From NCBI GenBank assembly GCA_036655755.1, contig JAVVPN010000011.1, forward strand, positions 1-54,257: a stretch of DNA of 54,257 bases, written 5' to 3'. The DNA comes from JAUNSR01 sp036655755 (GTDB taxonomy: Bacteria > Bacteroidota > Bacteroidia > Bacteroidales > JAUNSR01). A program made the position numbers and the translations under genes. A model generated the notes under the pieces. It made no database searches. It had not been told where the DNA came from and saw nothing but the letters and a program-made list of their open reading frames with translations. Of the stretch, positions 36,436-44,158 are shown in pieces (positions within the stretch are counted from its first letter, which is position 1; every line of letters starts with the position of its first letter).

Positions 36436-37674
36436 ATGAATCTGCCCTTTTTATTGGCGAAACGCTATCTGGTAGGAAAAAAATCACATAATGCGATCAA
36501 TATCATTTCATGGATATCGGTAGGTGGTGTCGCCGTTATAACAATGGCGTTGATTTGTACGTTGTCGGTTTATAACGGATTTCAGGATCTGATATCAACG
36601 CTTTATTCTTCGTTTGATCCGGAGTTGAAAATCGAGCCGGTGCGTGGAAAAACCTTCCGGGCAACCGACTCTTTGTTTTCTGAAATACGGAAAATGCCGG
36701 AGGTGAAGGTGCTTGGTGAGGTGCTTGAAGATCAAGTGTTGATCGGGTATGGCGACAGGCAGATTCCGGCTCTTTTAAAAGGGGTGGAGAATGATTTTCG
36801 CGACCTTACTTCGATCGCCGAAATTATTCTGAACGGGCAGTTTATGCTGACCGACAGTGTGGTTGATTATGCCACGGTTGGGGTAGGCCTCGCCTCTCAG
36901 TTGGGAGTAAATGCCGGGTTTGTCAGACCGCTGGATATTTATGTGCCCCGACGGACGGGAAAGGTGAATATGTCGAATCCGATGGACTCGTTTAATGGAG
37001 GCCAGTTATTCGTAGGGGGAGTTTTTGCGGTAAATCAGGCTCAATACGATGATCAGGTATTGATTGCTCCGATTGAATTTGCCCGCGATCTTTTCGAAAG
37101 CGAAGGATTGGTCAGTGCGGTTGAGCTGAAGCTGTCGGAGGGTGCGAATACGGCAAGTGTGCAGAAAAAAATTCAATCTTTGTTAGGTTCTGACTTTCGG
37201 GTGCGCAACCGGATGGAGCAACAGGAGGAGTCGTTCAGAATCATGCAGATTGAAAAATGGATGACGTTTCTGATGCTCTCTTTTATTCTGATGATCGCTT
37301 CCTTTAATGTGATCGGATCGTTGTCGATGCTTATCGTCGATAAGAAAGAGGACATCATTACATTAAGAAATCTGGGTGCCGACTATTCGTTGATACGAAA
37401 GGTGTTTATATTGGAAGGGTGTCTGATTGCAGGTACGGGCGCGTTGGCCGGAATTATTCTGGGTAGCGTCTTGTGCTGGGTGCAGGAATATTTCGGAGTG
37501 CTTCGGTTAGGGAGTGGTGGCGGAATGTTTATCGTGGACGCTTATCCGGTGAAACAGCTGTTTTCGGACAGTGTATGGGTGGTATTGGTGGTGGCGTTGC
37601 TCGGATTGCTTGCCGCAATTTATCCGGCGTACACCATGATAAAGCGGTATCGCCGATCGGCAGACTCTTTATAA
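36436..37674 (+). CDS. LolC/LolE-like ABC transporter permease (FtsX/MacB type)
   Basis: A 412-aa inner-membrane protein with four hydrophobic segments, one near residues 20-45 and three in the C-terminal 150 residues. A large periplasmic domain lies between them. It starts LPFLLAKRYLVGKKSHNAINIISWISVGGVA, as LolE-type lipoprotein-releasing permeases of Bacteroidota do. The C-terminal FtsX domain has KEDIITLRNLGADYSLIRKVFILEGCLIAG. No ATPase partner is adjacent. It ends the plus-strand run and is followed by a strong bidirectional terminator. Confidence 0.88.
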   Translation: MNLPFLLAKRYLVGKKSHNAINIISWISVGGVAVITMALICTLSVYNGFQDLISTLYSSFDPELKIEPVRGKTFRATDSLFSEIRKMPEVKVLGEVLEDQVLIGYGDRQIPALLKGVENDFRDLTSIAEIILNGQFMLTDSVVDYATVGVGLASQLGVNAGFVRPLDIYVPRRTGKVNMSNPMDSFNGGQLFVGGVFAVNQAQYDDQVLIAPIEFARDLFESEGLVSAVELKLSEGANTASVQKKIQSLLGSDFRVRNRMEQQEESFRIMQIEKWMTFLMLSFILMIASFNVIGSLSMLIVDKKEDIITLRNLGADYSLIRKVFILEGCLIAGTGALAGIILGSVLCWVQEYFGVLRLGSGGGMFIVDAYPVKQLFSDSVWVVLVVALLGLLAAIYPAYTMIKRYRRSADSL

Positions 37675-37677
37675 TAA

Positions 37678-37730
37678 AAACAACAGATCCCGGATTTGAA
37701 TATGATTTTCAAATCCGGGATCTGTTGTTT
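37678..37730. terminator. Strong bidirectional terminator
   Basis: A perfect 23-bp inverted repeat (37678-37700 with 37708-37730, 7-base loop) with A/T-rich ends. It separates convergent lolE-like and manC genes. The last base of the manC stop codon touches the end of the stem. Confidence 0.93.
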
Positions 37731-38806
37731 TAGATGTATTTGTCGCCAAACTTAACTTTTGCATCCGTTACGAATTGACGGATACGTTGCTCTTCCTCTT
37801 TTTTGCAGATCAGCAGTACGTTTTCGTCTTCGGCAATGATGTAGTCTTCCATTCCCTGAATGACAACCAGATGTTCAGTTGAGAGAGAGATCAGGTTGTT
37901 TTTACTGTCGTAGGCCAGTGTTTTTGACTTGAGGCTTACGTTGTTGTTTTCATCTTTATCAGAGAGCTCGTATAACGCTCCCCAAGTGCCAAGGTCTGAC
38001 CATCCGAAGTTGGCGGCCAGCACAAATACGTTTGCAGCCTTCTCCATGATTCCGAAATCGATTGAGATGTTCGGACATGCCGGGAAGTTAGTCTGAATAA
38101 ATTCTTTTTCGGCCGGTGTATTATAAATGTGTTCTGCGTTTTCAAACTTCGACGCGATATCGGGCTGATGTTGGGTAAACGCACTCAGGATAGCATTGAC
38201 ATTCCAGATGAATATTCCTGAATTCCACAGAAACTCACCGCTTTCAACAAAAACCTTCGCCAGTTCGGCATTCGGTTTTTCGGTAAAGGTTTTTACCTTT
38301 ACGAATCCATCCACCTGTTCGCTGTCTGTCTGAATGTAGCCGTATCCGGTTTCCGGACGGTTTGGAGTAATACCCAGTGTAAGCAATACCTCATGCTCTT
38401 TAGCAAAGCCGAGCGCTTTCAGAATGGTTTGTCTGAATTCGTTTTCGTTGATGATAAGATGATCTGCCGGCGAAACGACGATATTGGCTTCCGGGTTGAT
38501 GGCGCGGATATGATGAGAAGCCCACGCGATACACGGAGCGGTATTGCGGCGTTGGGGTTCAAGCAATATCTGGCTTTCGTCGAGCATTGGCAGTTGCTCC
38601 CGAATCAATTCGGAATAGGTTTCGTTTGTAACAATGAATATATTTTCGGTTGGGATGATTTCATTAAATCGATTAAAGGTCATTTGCAATAATGAATGAC
38701 CCGTTCCGAAAAAGTCAAGAAACTGTTTCGGTTTAGTAGTGCGGCTGATGGGCCAAAAACGGCTGCCAATCCCTCCGCTCATTATTACACAATAGTTGTT
38801 GTTCAT
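37730..38806 (-). CDS. manC: Mannose-1-phosphate guanylyltransferase
   Basis: A 358-aa nucleotidyltransferase that makes GDP-mannose from GTP and mannose 1-phosphate. It begins YCVIMSGGIGSRFWPISRTTKPKQFLDFFG, with the GG-x-G-x-R and KPKQF motifs. It also has EPQRRNTAPCIAWA, VVSPADHLI and FTEKPNAELA. No isomerase domain is fused, so it is the short form. GDP-mannose could serve the glycan locus at 18-28 kb, but the gene stands alone. The promoter region is not clear; TACTTTCG on the minus strand about 30 bp upstream is only a partial -7 match. Confidence 0.93.
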   Translation of the reverse strand: MNNNYCVIMSGGIGSRFWPISRTTKPKQFLDFFGTGHSLLQMTFNRFNEIIPTENIFIVTNETYSELIREQLPMLDESQILLEPQRRNTAPCIAWASHHIRAINPEANIVVSPADHLIINENEFRQTILKALGFAKEHEVLLTLGITPNRPETGYGYIQTDSEQVDGFVKVKTFTEKPNAELAKVFVESGEFLWNSGIFIWNVNAILSAFTQHQPDIASKFENAEHIYNTPAEKEFIQTNFPACPNISIDFGIMEKAANVFVLAANFGWSDLGTWGALYELSDKDENNNVSLKSKTLAYDSKNNLISLSTEHLVVIQGMEDYIIAEDENVLLICKKEEEQRIRQFVTDAKVKFGDKYI

Positions 38807-38906
38807 ATTAAGTAATTTAACTTGGAATTATGATTGGCGAAAGTAGAAAATAAAAGTAAATAAACGGGCTCCCGTGATTTTTTTTTGAAAAAATATAGGC
38901 GAACGC

Positions 38907-38936
38907 TTGCGGGTTTAAAAAATATACCTACCTTTG
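38907..38936 (+). promoter_or_regulatory. tRNA-Leu promoter (TTG-N19-TACCTTTG)
   Basis: TTG at 38907-38909 is followed after exactly 19 bp by TACCTTTG at 38929-38936, a textbook Bacteroidota vegetative promoter. The tRNA begins 22 bp later. Confidence 0.75.
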
Positions 38937-38958
38937 CAACGTCGAAATAAGAAAACAA

Positions 38959-39042
38959 GCCCAGATGGCGGAATCGGTAGACGCGCTGGTCTCAAACACC
39001 AGTGGATTCACTTCCATCCCGGTTCGATCCCGGGTCTGGGTA
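38959..39042 (+). tRNA. tRNA-Leu (anticodon CAA)
   Basis: An 84-base class II tRNA. The acceptor stem pairs 38959-38965 with 39035-39041, with a G-U closing pair. The D arm has AATCGGTAGA. The anticodon stem CTGGT/ACCAG encloses CTCAAAC, giving CAA at 38993-38995, which reads UUG. A long variable arm TGGA/TCCA follows, then the T arm with GGTTCGATCC. The 3' CCA is not encoded. Confidence 0.95.
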
Positions 39043-39048
39043 CAGGGG

Positions 39049-39078
39049 AAAAGCTCCGCAAGCAATTGCGGAGCTTTT
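39049..39078 (+). terminator. Terminator after tRNA-Leu
   Basis: A perfect 13-bp stem (39049-39061 with 39066-39078, loop GCAA) is followed by a T run. It ends 16 bp before the next start codon. Confidence 0.9.
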
Positions 39079-39094
39079 TTTGTTATATATACGT

Positions 39095-39826
39095 ATGAAA
39101 GCCAAACGGAAAATAAAAAAATACCTGACCAAAGGGATGCGGAAAGTACGTTACCGTAAAGGGTTCGGCGTACACTCTCCTTTTGCGTATTCGCTTATTA
39201 CGCAGGTTATCGGAGAGAAGACTCCTTTTTATGCCTATGAGGAGATTCTGAAGCTTAAAAAGAAATACTCTCCTATTACTGCTATCCTTCCTAAATTTAT
39301 ATCACGCAGAATGCCCTCTACGAAGAGTCTTTTCCTGCTTTACCGACTGATAAACCGATTTAATCCGAAGCATTTGCTCGAAGTGGATAATCATGGTGGT
39401 CTGGTATCGTATGTGATGGGATTGCCTAATACGCAGTCGGAACTCATTTCGATCGGAGGGGATGCTGAAAAGATAACGCGTGCCCGCAATTTGTTTGACA
39501 ATGAGAAGCCCCATAACCGGCGCTTTATCGAATCGGACCTGGTTGCGGGTGTAGAGCAGCTTCCGCAGGAGTATCGGGCGGATTTTATCTACATTCACGC
39601 GTCGGCAGCGGTTTGTGCAAACGAATTGTATGTAGCGTTGAAAAAACATATGCATTCGCATACCGTAGTGGTTGTGGAGGGAATTAAGACCGATAAGCAG
39701 GTGCGGTTGCTATGGAACTATTTCCGCTACTCGCCTGAAGTGCGCGTTTCGATGGATTTGTATGAAGTGGGAATTGCCATTTGCCACGACCGTTATTATA
39801 AAAAACATTATATTGTTTCTTTTTAA
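39095..39826 (+). CDS. Methyltransferase-like hypothetical protein
   Basis: A 243-aa protein with a very basic N-terminus (MKAKRKIKKYLTKGMRKVRYRK) and GFGVHSPFAYSL. The middle has a Rossmann-like pattern: HLLEVDNHGG in the place of SAM motif I, then LISIGGDAEKITRARNLF and ADFIYIHASA. Motif I lacks the usual GxGxG, so SAM binding is doubtful. The frame stays open back to 39002, through the tRNA and its terminator, and so the ATG at 39095 is used. It is most likely a class I methyltransferase fold of unknown activity. Confidence 0.7.
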   Translation: MKAKRKIKKYLTKGMRKVRYRKGFGVHSPFAYSLITQVIGEKTPFYAYEEILKLKKKYSPITAILPKFISRRMPSTKSLFLLYRLINRFNPKHLLEVDNHGGLVSYVMGLPNTQSELISIGGDAEKITRARNLFDNEKPHNRRFIESDLVAGVEQLPQEYRADFIYIHASAAVCANELYVALKKHMHSHTVVVVEGIKTDKQVRLLWNYFRYSPEVRVSMDLYEVGIAICHDRYYKKHYIVSF

Positions 39827-39844
39827 ACGGTCGGGATTTCTTTT

Positions 39845-39852
39845 TATATTTG
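39845..39852 (+). promoter_or_regulatory. -7 box of cobalamin adenosyltransferase gene
   Basis: TATATTTG, a full TAnnTTTG match, lies 26 bp before the start codon. No B12 riboswitch is visible in the short leader. Confidence 0.55.
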
Positions 39853-39878
39853 AGAAAACCCTTTAAAAATCAGATACA

Positions 39879-40442
39879 ATGAAGAAAAGTTTAATTTATA
39901 CCCGTACGGGCGATAAGGGAAAGACATCGCTGGTCGGAGGAGAACGTGTTGATAAGACCGATATTCGCCTGGAAGCGTATGGTACGGTTGATGAATTAAG
40001 CGCGTTTTTGGGCGTATTGGTTTTATCGTTGCATAATGATGCGGATAAAGAACTGATCAGCTTTATACAAAATAAACTCTTTACGATTGGTTCGTATCTG
40101 GCTACCGATCCATCTTTTACCTCTTTCCGGCAGGAGAGTCTGCTTCCCGAAGAAGCGATTGTGCGTCTTGAACGAAGGATTGACGAGATTGATGAGCAAT
40201 TGCCGAAATTAAATAATTTCGTGCTACCCGGAGGGGCTCCTTGTGCAGCGCAGGCGCATGTATGCCGTACGGTGTGTCGCCGTGCCGAACGGGCTATTTT
40301 ACGGGTAGACGAGCTATATGAAGTGGATGATAAAATATTGAGATTCATGAACCGCTTATCTGATTATTTGTTTGTTCTTTCGAGAGCATGTAATGTAGAT
40401 GCGGCTATTCCGGAAGTTTTCTGGGATAAAAGTTGCAAGTGA
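39879..40442 (+). CDS. Cob(I)alamin adenosyltransferase, PduO type
   Basis: A 187-aa trimeric-type enzyme that transfers the adenosyl group of ATP to cob(I)alamin, giving coenzyme B12. The ATP-binding N-terminus is YTRTGDKGKTSLVGGERVDK. YGTVDELSAFLG and the C-terminal CRTVCRRAERAIL and MNRLSDYLFVLSR are family hallmarks. No propanediol or ethanolamine genes lie nearby, so it probably serves general B12 salvage, for example for methylmalonyl-CoA mutase. Confidence 0.93.
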   Translation: MKKSLIYTRTGDKGKTSLVGGERVDKTDIRLEAYGTVDELSAFLGVLVLSLHNDADKELISFIQNKLFTIGSYLATDPSFTSFRQESLLPEEAIVRLERRIDEIDEQLPKLNNFVLPGGAPCAAQAHVCRTVCRRAERAILRVDELYEVDDKILRFMNRLSDYLFVLSRACNVDAAIPEVFWDKSCK

Positions 40443-40462
40443 ACGAATTTGTTTTATTTTTG
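40433..40462 (+). promoter_or_regulatory. Promoter of the DUF2795 gene (TTG-N19-TATTTTTG)
   Basis: TTG at 40433-40435 and TATTTTTG at 40455-40462 are 19 bp apart, the ideal Bacteroidota spacing. The -33 element lies within the end of the upstream coding region. The leader would be about 30 nt. Confidence 0.72.
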
Positions 40463-40498
40463 CGAAAAAAATAATAAATCTAAAAAATATAAAGACCT

Positions 40499-40720
40499 AT
40501 GTACTGGACTCTTGAACTTGCATCAAAATTGGAAGATGCCCCTTGGCCTGCAACAAAAGATGAGCTTATTGATTACGCTATGCGTTCGGGAGCTCCGTTG
40601 GAGGTAATTGAAAACCTTCAGGAAATGGAGGACGAAGGTGAGATCTATGAAAGTATCGAAGATATTTGGCCGGATTATCCAAGTAAAGAAGACTTTTTCT
40701 TTAATGAGGAGGAATATTGA
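40499..40720 (+). CDS. DUF2795 family small acidic protein
   Basis: A 73-aa protein (MYWTLELASKLEDAPWPATKDELIDYAMRSG). The pattern of AxxLedapwPATKdELidYA-x-R-x-GAp-x-vienL matches DUF2795. The C-terminus is strongly acidic and aromatic (FFFNEEEY). The function is not known. It has a near-perfect promoter and its own terminator, so it is a single-gene unit and may be well expressed. Confidence 0.88.
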   Translation: MYWTLELASKLEDAPWPATKDELIDYAMRSGAPLEVIENLQEMEDEGEIYESIEDIWPDYPSKEDFFFNEEEY

Positions 40721-40740
40721 CCGGCTTTGATTTTTTTTGA

Positions 40741-40780
40741 AAAAGAAAGCAGACTTTTGAAAGAGAGTCTGCTTTCTTTT
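40741..40780 (+). terminator. Terminator after DUF2795 gene
   Basis: A perfect 15-bp stem (40741-40755 with 40766-40780) is followed by more Ts, 20 bp after the stop. Confidence 0.9.
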
Positions 40781-40846
40781 TTTGCACAAAATACAATTTA
40801 TAGCTTATTTTGAAGTTTAATAATAAAATTCATCTTAAAAAACGGC

Positions 40847-41791
40847 ATGCGCAATTCTTATATCTGTTTTATATTCTTTTTGTTATCGGCCACGACGTTG
40901 GTCGCCCAGCAAGAAGCGCAGATCAGCCAGTATTGGGCGTTGCCGGGATATTTGAATCCGGGTGCGATCGCTCTGAACGACCGGCTCACCGTAGCAGCCC
41001 TCGACCGAATGCAGTGGACGGGGGTGCCGAATGCTCCTAAAACCTTTTTTGTAACGGCGGAGATGCCTTTCCGGCTTTTAAAAAAAAAGCATGGGGTGGG
41101 AATTGTGGTGGTAAATGACCGGGCCGGATTGTTTTCGAATACCGATTTCAGTCTGCAATACGCGTTCCGGCTCAAACTCTGGAAAGGAGAACTTTCATTA
41201 GGGGTGCGCGCAGGGATGACCTCGCACAATTTTGACGGTGAAAAAGTGGATATTCCTGAAACTCCCGACCATAATCCCTCTGCCGATGATATTCCGCGCG
41301 TAAAAGTTTCGGCGATGGCTTTCGACGCAGGTTTCGGGGCCTTTTATAATCATCCCCGCTTTTACGGAGGTATATCGGCAAGCCATTTGTCGCAACCGGA
41401 GCTGGAGTTGGATGAGAAGAGCTATATTCAGCTTAAAACCGTGTATTATTTAACGGCGGGGGGCAATATCCCACTGCGGAATACGTTATATGAGTTGCAT
41501 CCTTCTATATTAGTGAAGACTACCTTTCAGAATACACAATTAGATGTTACGCTGCGGATGGTGTACAACAAGTTGTTTTGGGGCGGTCTTTCTTATCGGT
41601 TGAATGATGCGGTTGTAGTGATGGCGGGAGCCGAATTTAAAGGGATAAGGGTTGGATATGCCTATGATATCGGCACATCTGCGATGGCGAAGGTAAGTAA
41701 CGGAAGTCATGAGATATTTGCTTCTTATACCCTCAAGATTGATTTGTCGCCTAAAACGAAGAATAAACACAAAAGCATACGTATATTATAA
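40847..41791 (+). CDS. porP: PorP/SprF-family T9SS outer-membrane protein
   Basis: A 314-aa outer-membrane beta-barrel protein of the PorP/SprF family. Residues 1-20 form a signal peptide ending in LVAQ. It is followed by QEAQISQYWALPGYLNPGAIAL, the diagnostic start of the mature protein. The remainder alternates short strands (GVGIVVVNDRAGLFSNTDFSLQYAFRLKLWKGELSLGVRAGM) as expected of a barrel. PorP/SprF proteins link secretion and cargo to the GldKN ring in T9SS. It is the first gene of a five-gene operon, with gldK starting 4 bp after its stop. Confidence 0.93.
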   Translation: MRNSYICFIFFLLSATTLVAQQEAQISQYWALPGYLNPGAIALNDRLTVAALDRMQWTGVPNAPKTFFVTAEMPFRLLKKKHGVGIVVVNDRAGLFSNTDFSLQYAFRLKLWKGELSLGVRAGMTSHNFDGEKVDIPETPDHNPSADDIPRVKVSAMAFDAGFGAFYNHPRFYGGISASHLSQPELELDEKSYIQLKTVYYLTAGGNIPLRNTLYELHPSILVKTTFQNTQLDVTLRMVYNKLFWGGLSYRLNDAVVVMAGAEFKGIRVGYAYDIGTSAMAKVSNGSHEIFASYTLKIDLSPKTKNKHKSIRIL

Positions 41792-41795
41792 GTCT

Positions 41796-43244
41796 ATGAA
41801 GAATATCTGTTTTATATTGATCGCGCTATTTGCATTGAGTTCCTGCGCCGGGCCTGTCGGCGGATCGGGGGGCGAGCTGACAGGTGTGCGTGGTCGCGCG
41901 TGGAGCGAACCGGCTCCTTACGGCATGGTGCTGGTAAAGCGTGGGAATATCGAAATGGGATCGAATGAAAAAGATTCTCTTTGGGGAAACCTGCAGCCGG
42001 TAAAAGGGGTTTCGGTTGATGCTTTCTGGATGGATGAAAAAGAGGTTTCGAATGCCAAATACCGTCAATTCGTTTACTGGGTACGCGATTCGATTATCCG
42101 TGAGCGTTTGGCCGATCCTGCTTATGGGGGGAATGAGGCTTTTAAAATAGAGGAAGACCGCTATGGTGAGCCTGTAAAACCTCATTTGAACTGGAATAAG
42201 GCGATTCCGTGGCGCAAGCCGTCGGAGGATGAGGAGCGTGCCATTATGAGTGTTTATAAAAGAGATCCGATTACCGGAAAACTGATGCTCGACGCTTCCC
42301 AAATGAACTATCGGTTTGAAGTATTTGATTATACGGGTTACGCGTTGCGTAAAAACCGGTTGGATGCTACCCGTCGTATCCTGAATACGGATGTGGTGGT
42401 GGATCCGAATGAGGAGGTACTGGTGTCGAAAGACACCGCCTTTATCGATGAAGACGGAGCGATTGTAAATGCTACGATCGTGCGTCCGCTGGAGGGCCCG
42501 CATGATTTCTTGCATACGCGTATCCTGAATGTTTATCCGGATACTACTGTTTGGGTGAATGATTTCCCGAATTCGTATAATGAGCAATATGCACGATTGT
42601 ATTTTACACATCCCGGATATGACGACTTCCCGGTTGTGGGTGTATCGTGGGAACAGGCGAATGCGTTCTGTATCTGGCGTACCGATTATCTGAAAAAGTC
42701 GTATGGCATGACCGGAGTAGCGCATATCGAACCATTCCGATTGCCAACCGAGGCTGAATGGGAGTATGCCGCGCGTGCCGGTAAAAGCGAAAACCGCTTC
42801 CCGTGGGAAGGGGAGTTGGCGCGTACTGAAAAAGGGTGTTTCTCGGGTAACTTTAAGCCGGAGGAGGGGAATTATTCGAAAGACGGGTTCCTGATAACGG
42901 CTCCCGTGGGTTCTTATGTAGCCAACAATTTCGGGTTGTATGATATGGCCGGAAACGTGACGGAGTGGACATCGACCGCATGGTCGGAAGCCGGTAACCA
43001 GTTGGCTTCGGATGTAAACCCGGAATACCGTTATGATGCGGCCAAAGAGGATCCGTACCGTATGAAACGTAAGGTAACTCGTGGCGGTTCATGGAAAGAT
43101 GTACAGCATTTTGTACGTTCGGACGTGCGAAGCTGGGAATATCAGAACGAACAACGTTCATTTATCGGATTCCGCTGTGTGCGTTCTTATATGGGCTTCG
43201 GTAAGGGAGCTACGAATACCAAATCTGTACAACGAAAAAAATAA
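41796..43244 (+). CDS. gldK: T9SS ring lipoprotein GldK/PorK
   Basis: A 482-aa outer-membrane lipoprotein. The signal peptide ends in LFALSSC, giving a lipidated Cys near residue 17. The rest is a formylglycine-generating-enzyme/sulfatase-modifying-factor domain: MVLVKRGNIEMGSNEKDS, VDAFWMDEKEVSNAKYRQFV, PVVGVSWEQANAFCIWR, RLPTEAEWEYAARAG, FGLYDMAGNVTEWTSTAW and IGFRCVRSYMG. GldK forms the periplasmic ring with GldN. An ATG at 41709 would overlap porP by 83 bp and place 29 residues before the lipoprotein signal, so 41796 is used. Confidence 0.95.
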   Translation: MKNICFILIALFALSSCAGPVGGSGGELTGVRGRAWSEPAPYGMVLVKRGNIEMGSNEKDSLWGNLQPVKGVSVDAFWMDEKEVSNAKYRQFVYWVRDSIIRERLADPAYGGNEAFKIEEDRYGEPVKPHLNWNKAIPWRKPSEDEERAIMSVYKRDPITGKLMLDASQMNYRFEVFDYTGYALRKNRLDATRRILNTDVVVDPNEEVLVSKDTAFIDEDGAIVNATIVRPLEGPHDFLHTRILNVYPDTTVWVNDFPNSYNEQYARLYFTHPGYDDFPVVGVSWEQANAFCIWRTDYLKKSYGMTGVAHIEPFRLPTEAEWEYAARAGKSENRFPWEGELARTEKGCFSGNFKPEEGNYSKDGFLITAPVGSYVANNFGLYDMAGNVTEWTSTAWSEAGNQLASDVNPEYRYDAAKEDPYRMKRKVTRGGSWKDVQHFVRSDVRSWEYQNEQRSFIGFRCVRSYMGFGKGATNTKSVQRKK

Positions 43245-43249
43245 ACGAT

Positions 43250-44131
43250 ATGGGAAAATATAAAGGGTTCAAAAACAGACTGGAGAAATTCTTTTCCAGC
43301 GAGCAGGGACAACGCCTGTTTAACTTTGCCTATAGTTTTGGTGCGGCCATTGTAATTTTGGGCGCGCTGTTCAAATTGCTTCATCTTCCGATGGCGGACA
43401 TCATGTTGTGTGTCGGTATGGGTACTGAGGCGCTCATTTTCGGTTTGTCTGCTTTTGACAAGCCTGCAAAAAACTATCATTGGGAAAATATTTTTCCGAG
43501 TCTTGGCTCTGACGAATATGTAGAAGGTGGCGATTTGACAGAGATGATTCGTAAAGTAGGTAGTATGCCGGTAGGACAAGGTGTGCAAGTAGCAGCCACA
43601 TCGGCCCCCACTGCAACTCCGCAACAGCATCTATCGGAAATGCAGCCGGTGCAGCCGGTTTCGGCGGCAATGCCCCATACTCCCGAGCTGGCGCAGGCTA
43701 CTCGTCAATATGTGCAGCAGATATCTGAAATGACCGATCAGCTCGAGCGTCTGAAAGAGATCACCTCTTCGCTTACATCGGTTTCATCAACGTTGCTAAA
43801 CTCTTACTCTTCTATTACCGACAATTCTGATAATCTGAATTCATTCTCGACCGGTTATATCCGGCAGATGGAATCGCTCAACCGCAACATTTCAGGATTG
43901 AATACCATTTATGAAATTCAGTTGAAAAGTGTCAGCTCGCAGCTCGATACGATCGACAAGGTAAACAGCGGATTGGCGAATATCCGCCACATGTATGATA
44001 ATTCAACAACGGATAGCTACAAGATTCGTCAGGAAACTGAGAAAATGACGGATAATCTGGCTCAGCTTAATAAGGTATATGAGCGTATGCTTGCTGCCAT
44101 GACTGCCAATATGCAACATCCGGTTCGTTAA
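43250..44131 (+). CDS. gldL: T9SS motor protein GldL/PorL
   Basis: A 293-aa inner-membrane protein. Two transmembrane helices lie at about residues 25-70 (FNFAYSFGAAIVILGALFKLLHL and ADIMLCVGMGTEALIFGLSAF). The glutamate in the second is the residue known in this family to be needed for the proton-driven motor. The cytoplasmic part from about residue 150 is a long coiled coil (QYVQQISEMTDQLERLKEITSS). With GldM it forms the rotary motor that powers T9SS. It lies 5 bp after gldK. Confidence 0.95.
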   Translation: MGKYKGFKNRLEKFFSSEQGQRLFNFAYSFGAAIVILGALFKLLHLPMADIMLCVGMGTEALIFGLSAFDKPAKNYHWENIFPSLGSDEYVEGGDLTEMIRKVGSMPVGQGVQVAATSAPTATPQQHLSEMQPVQPVSAAMPHTPELAQATRQYVQQISEMTDQLERLKEITSSLTSVSSTLLNSYSSITDNSDNLNSFSTGYIRQMESLNRNISGLNTIYEIQLKSVSSQLDTIDKVNSGLANIRHMYDNSTTDSYKIRQETEKMTDNLAQLNKVYERMLAAMTANMQHPVR

Positions 44132-44158
44132 TTCTCTCGTAAAAACAAGACTTAATTT

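Noticed and set aside
39853..39878. Cobalamin riboswitch before the adenosyltransferase gene
   Set aside because: The leader between the -7 box and the start codon is only about 26 bp, too short for a B12 riboswitch, and the conserved B12 box was not seen upstream.
41826..42725. 299-codon antisense frame in gldK
   Set aside because: Composition is Ile/Arg/His-rich without motifs; gldK is unambiguous on the plus strand.
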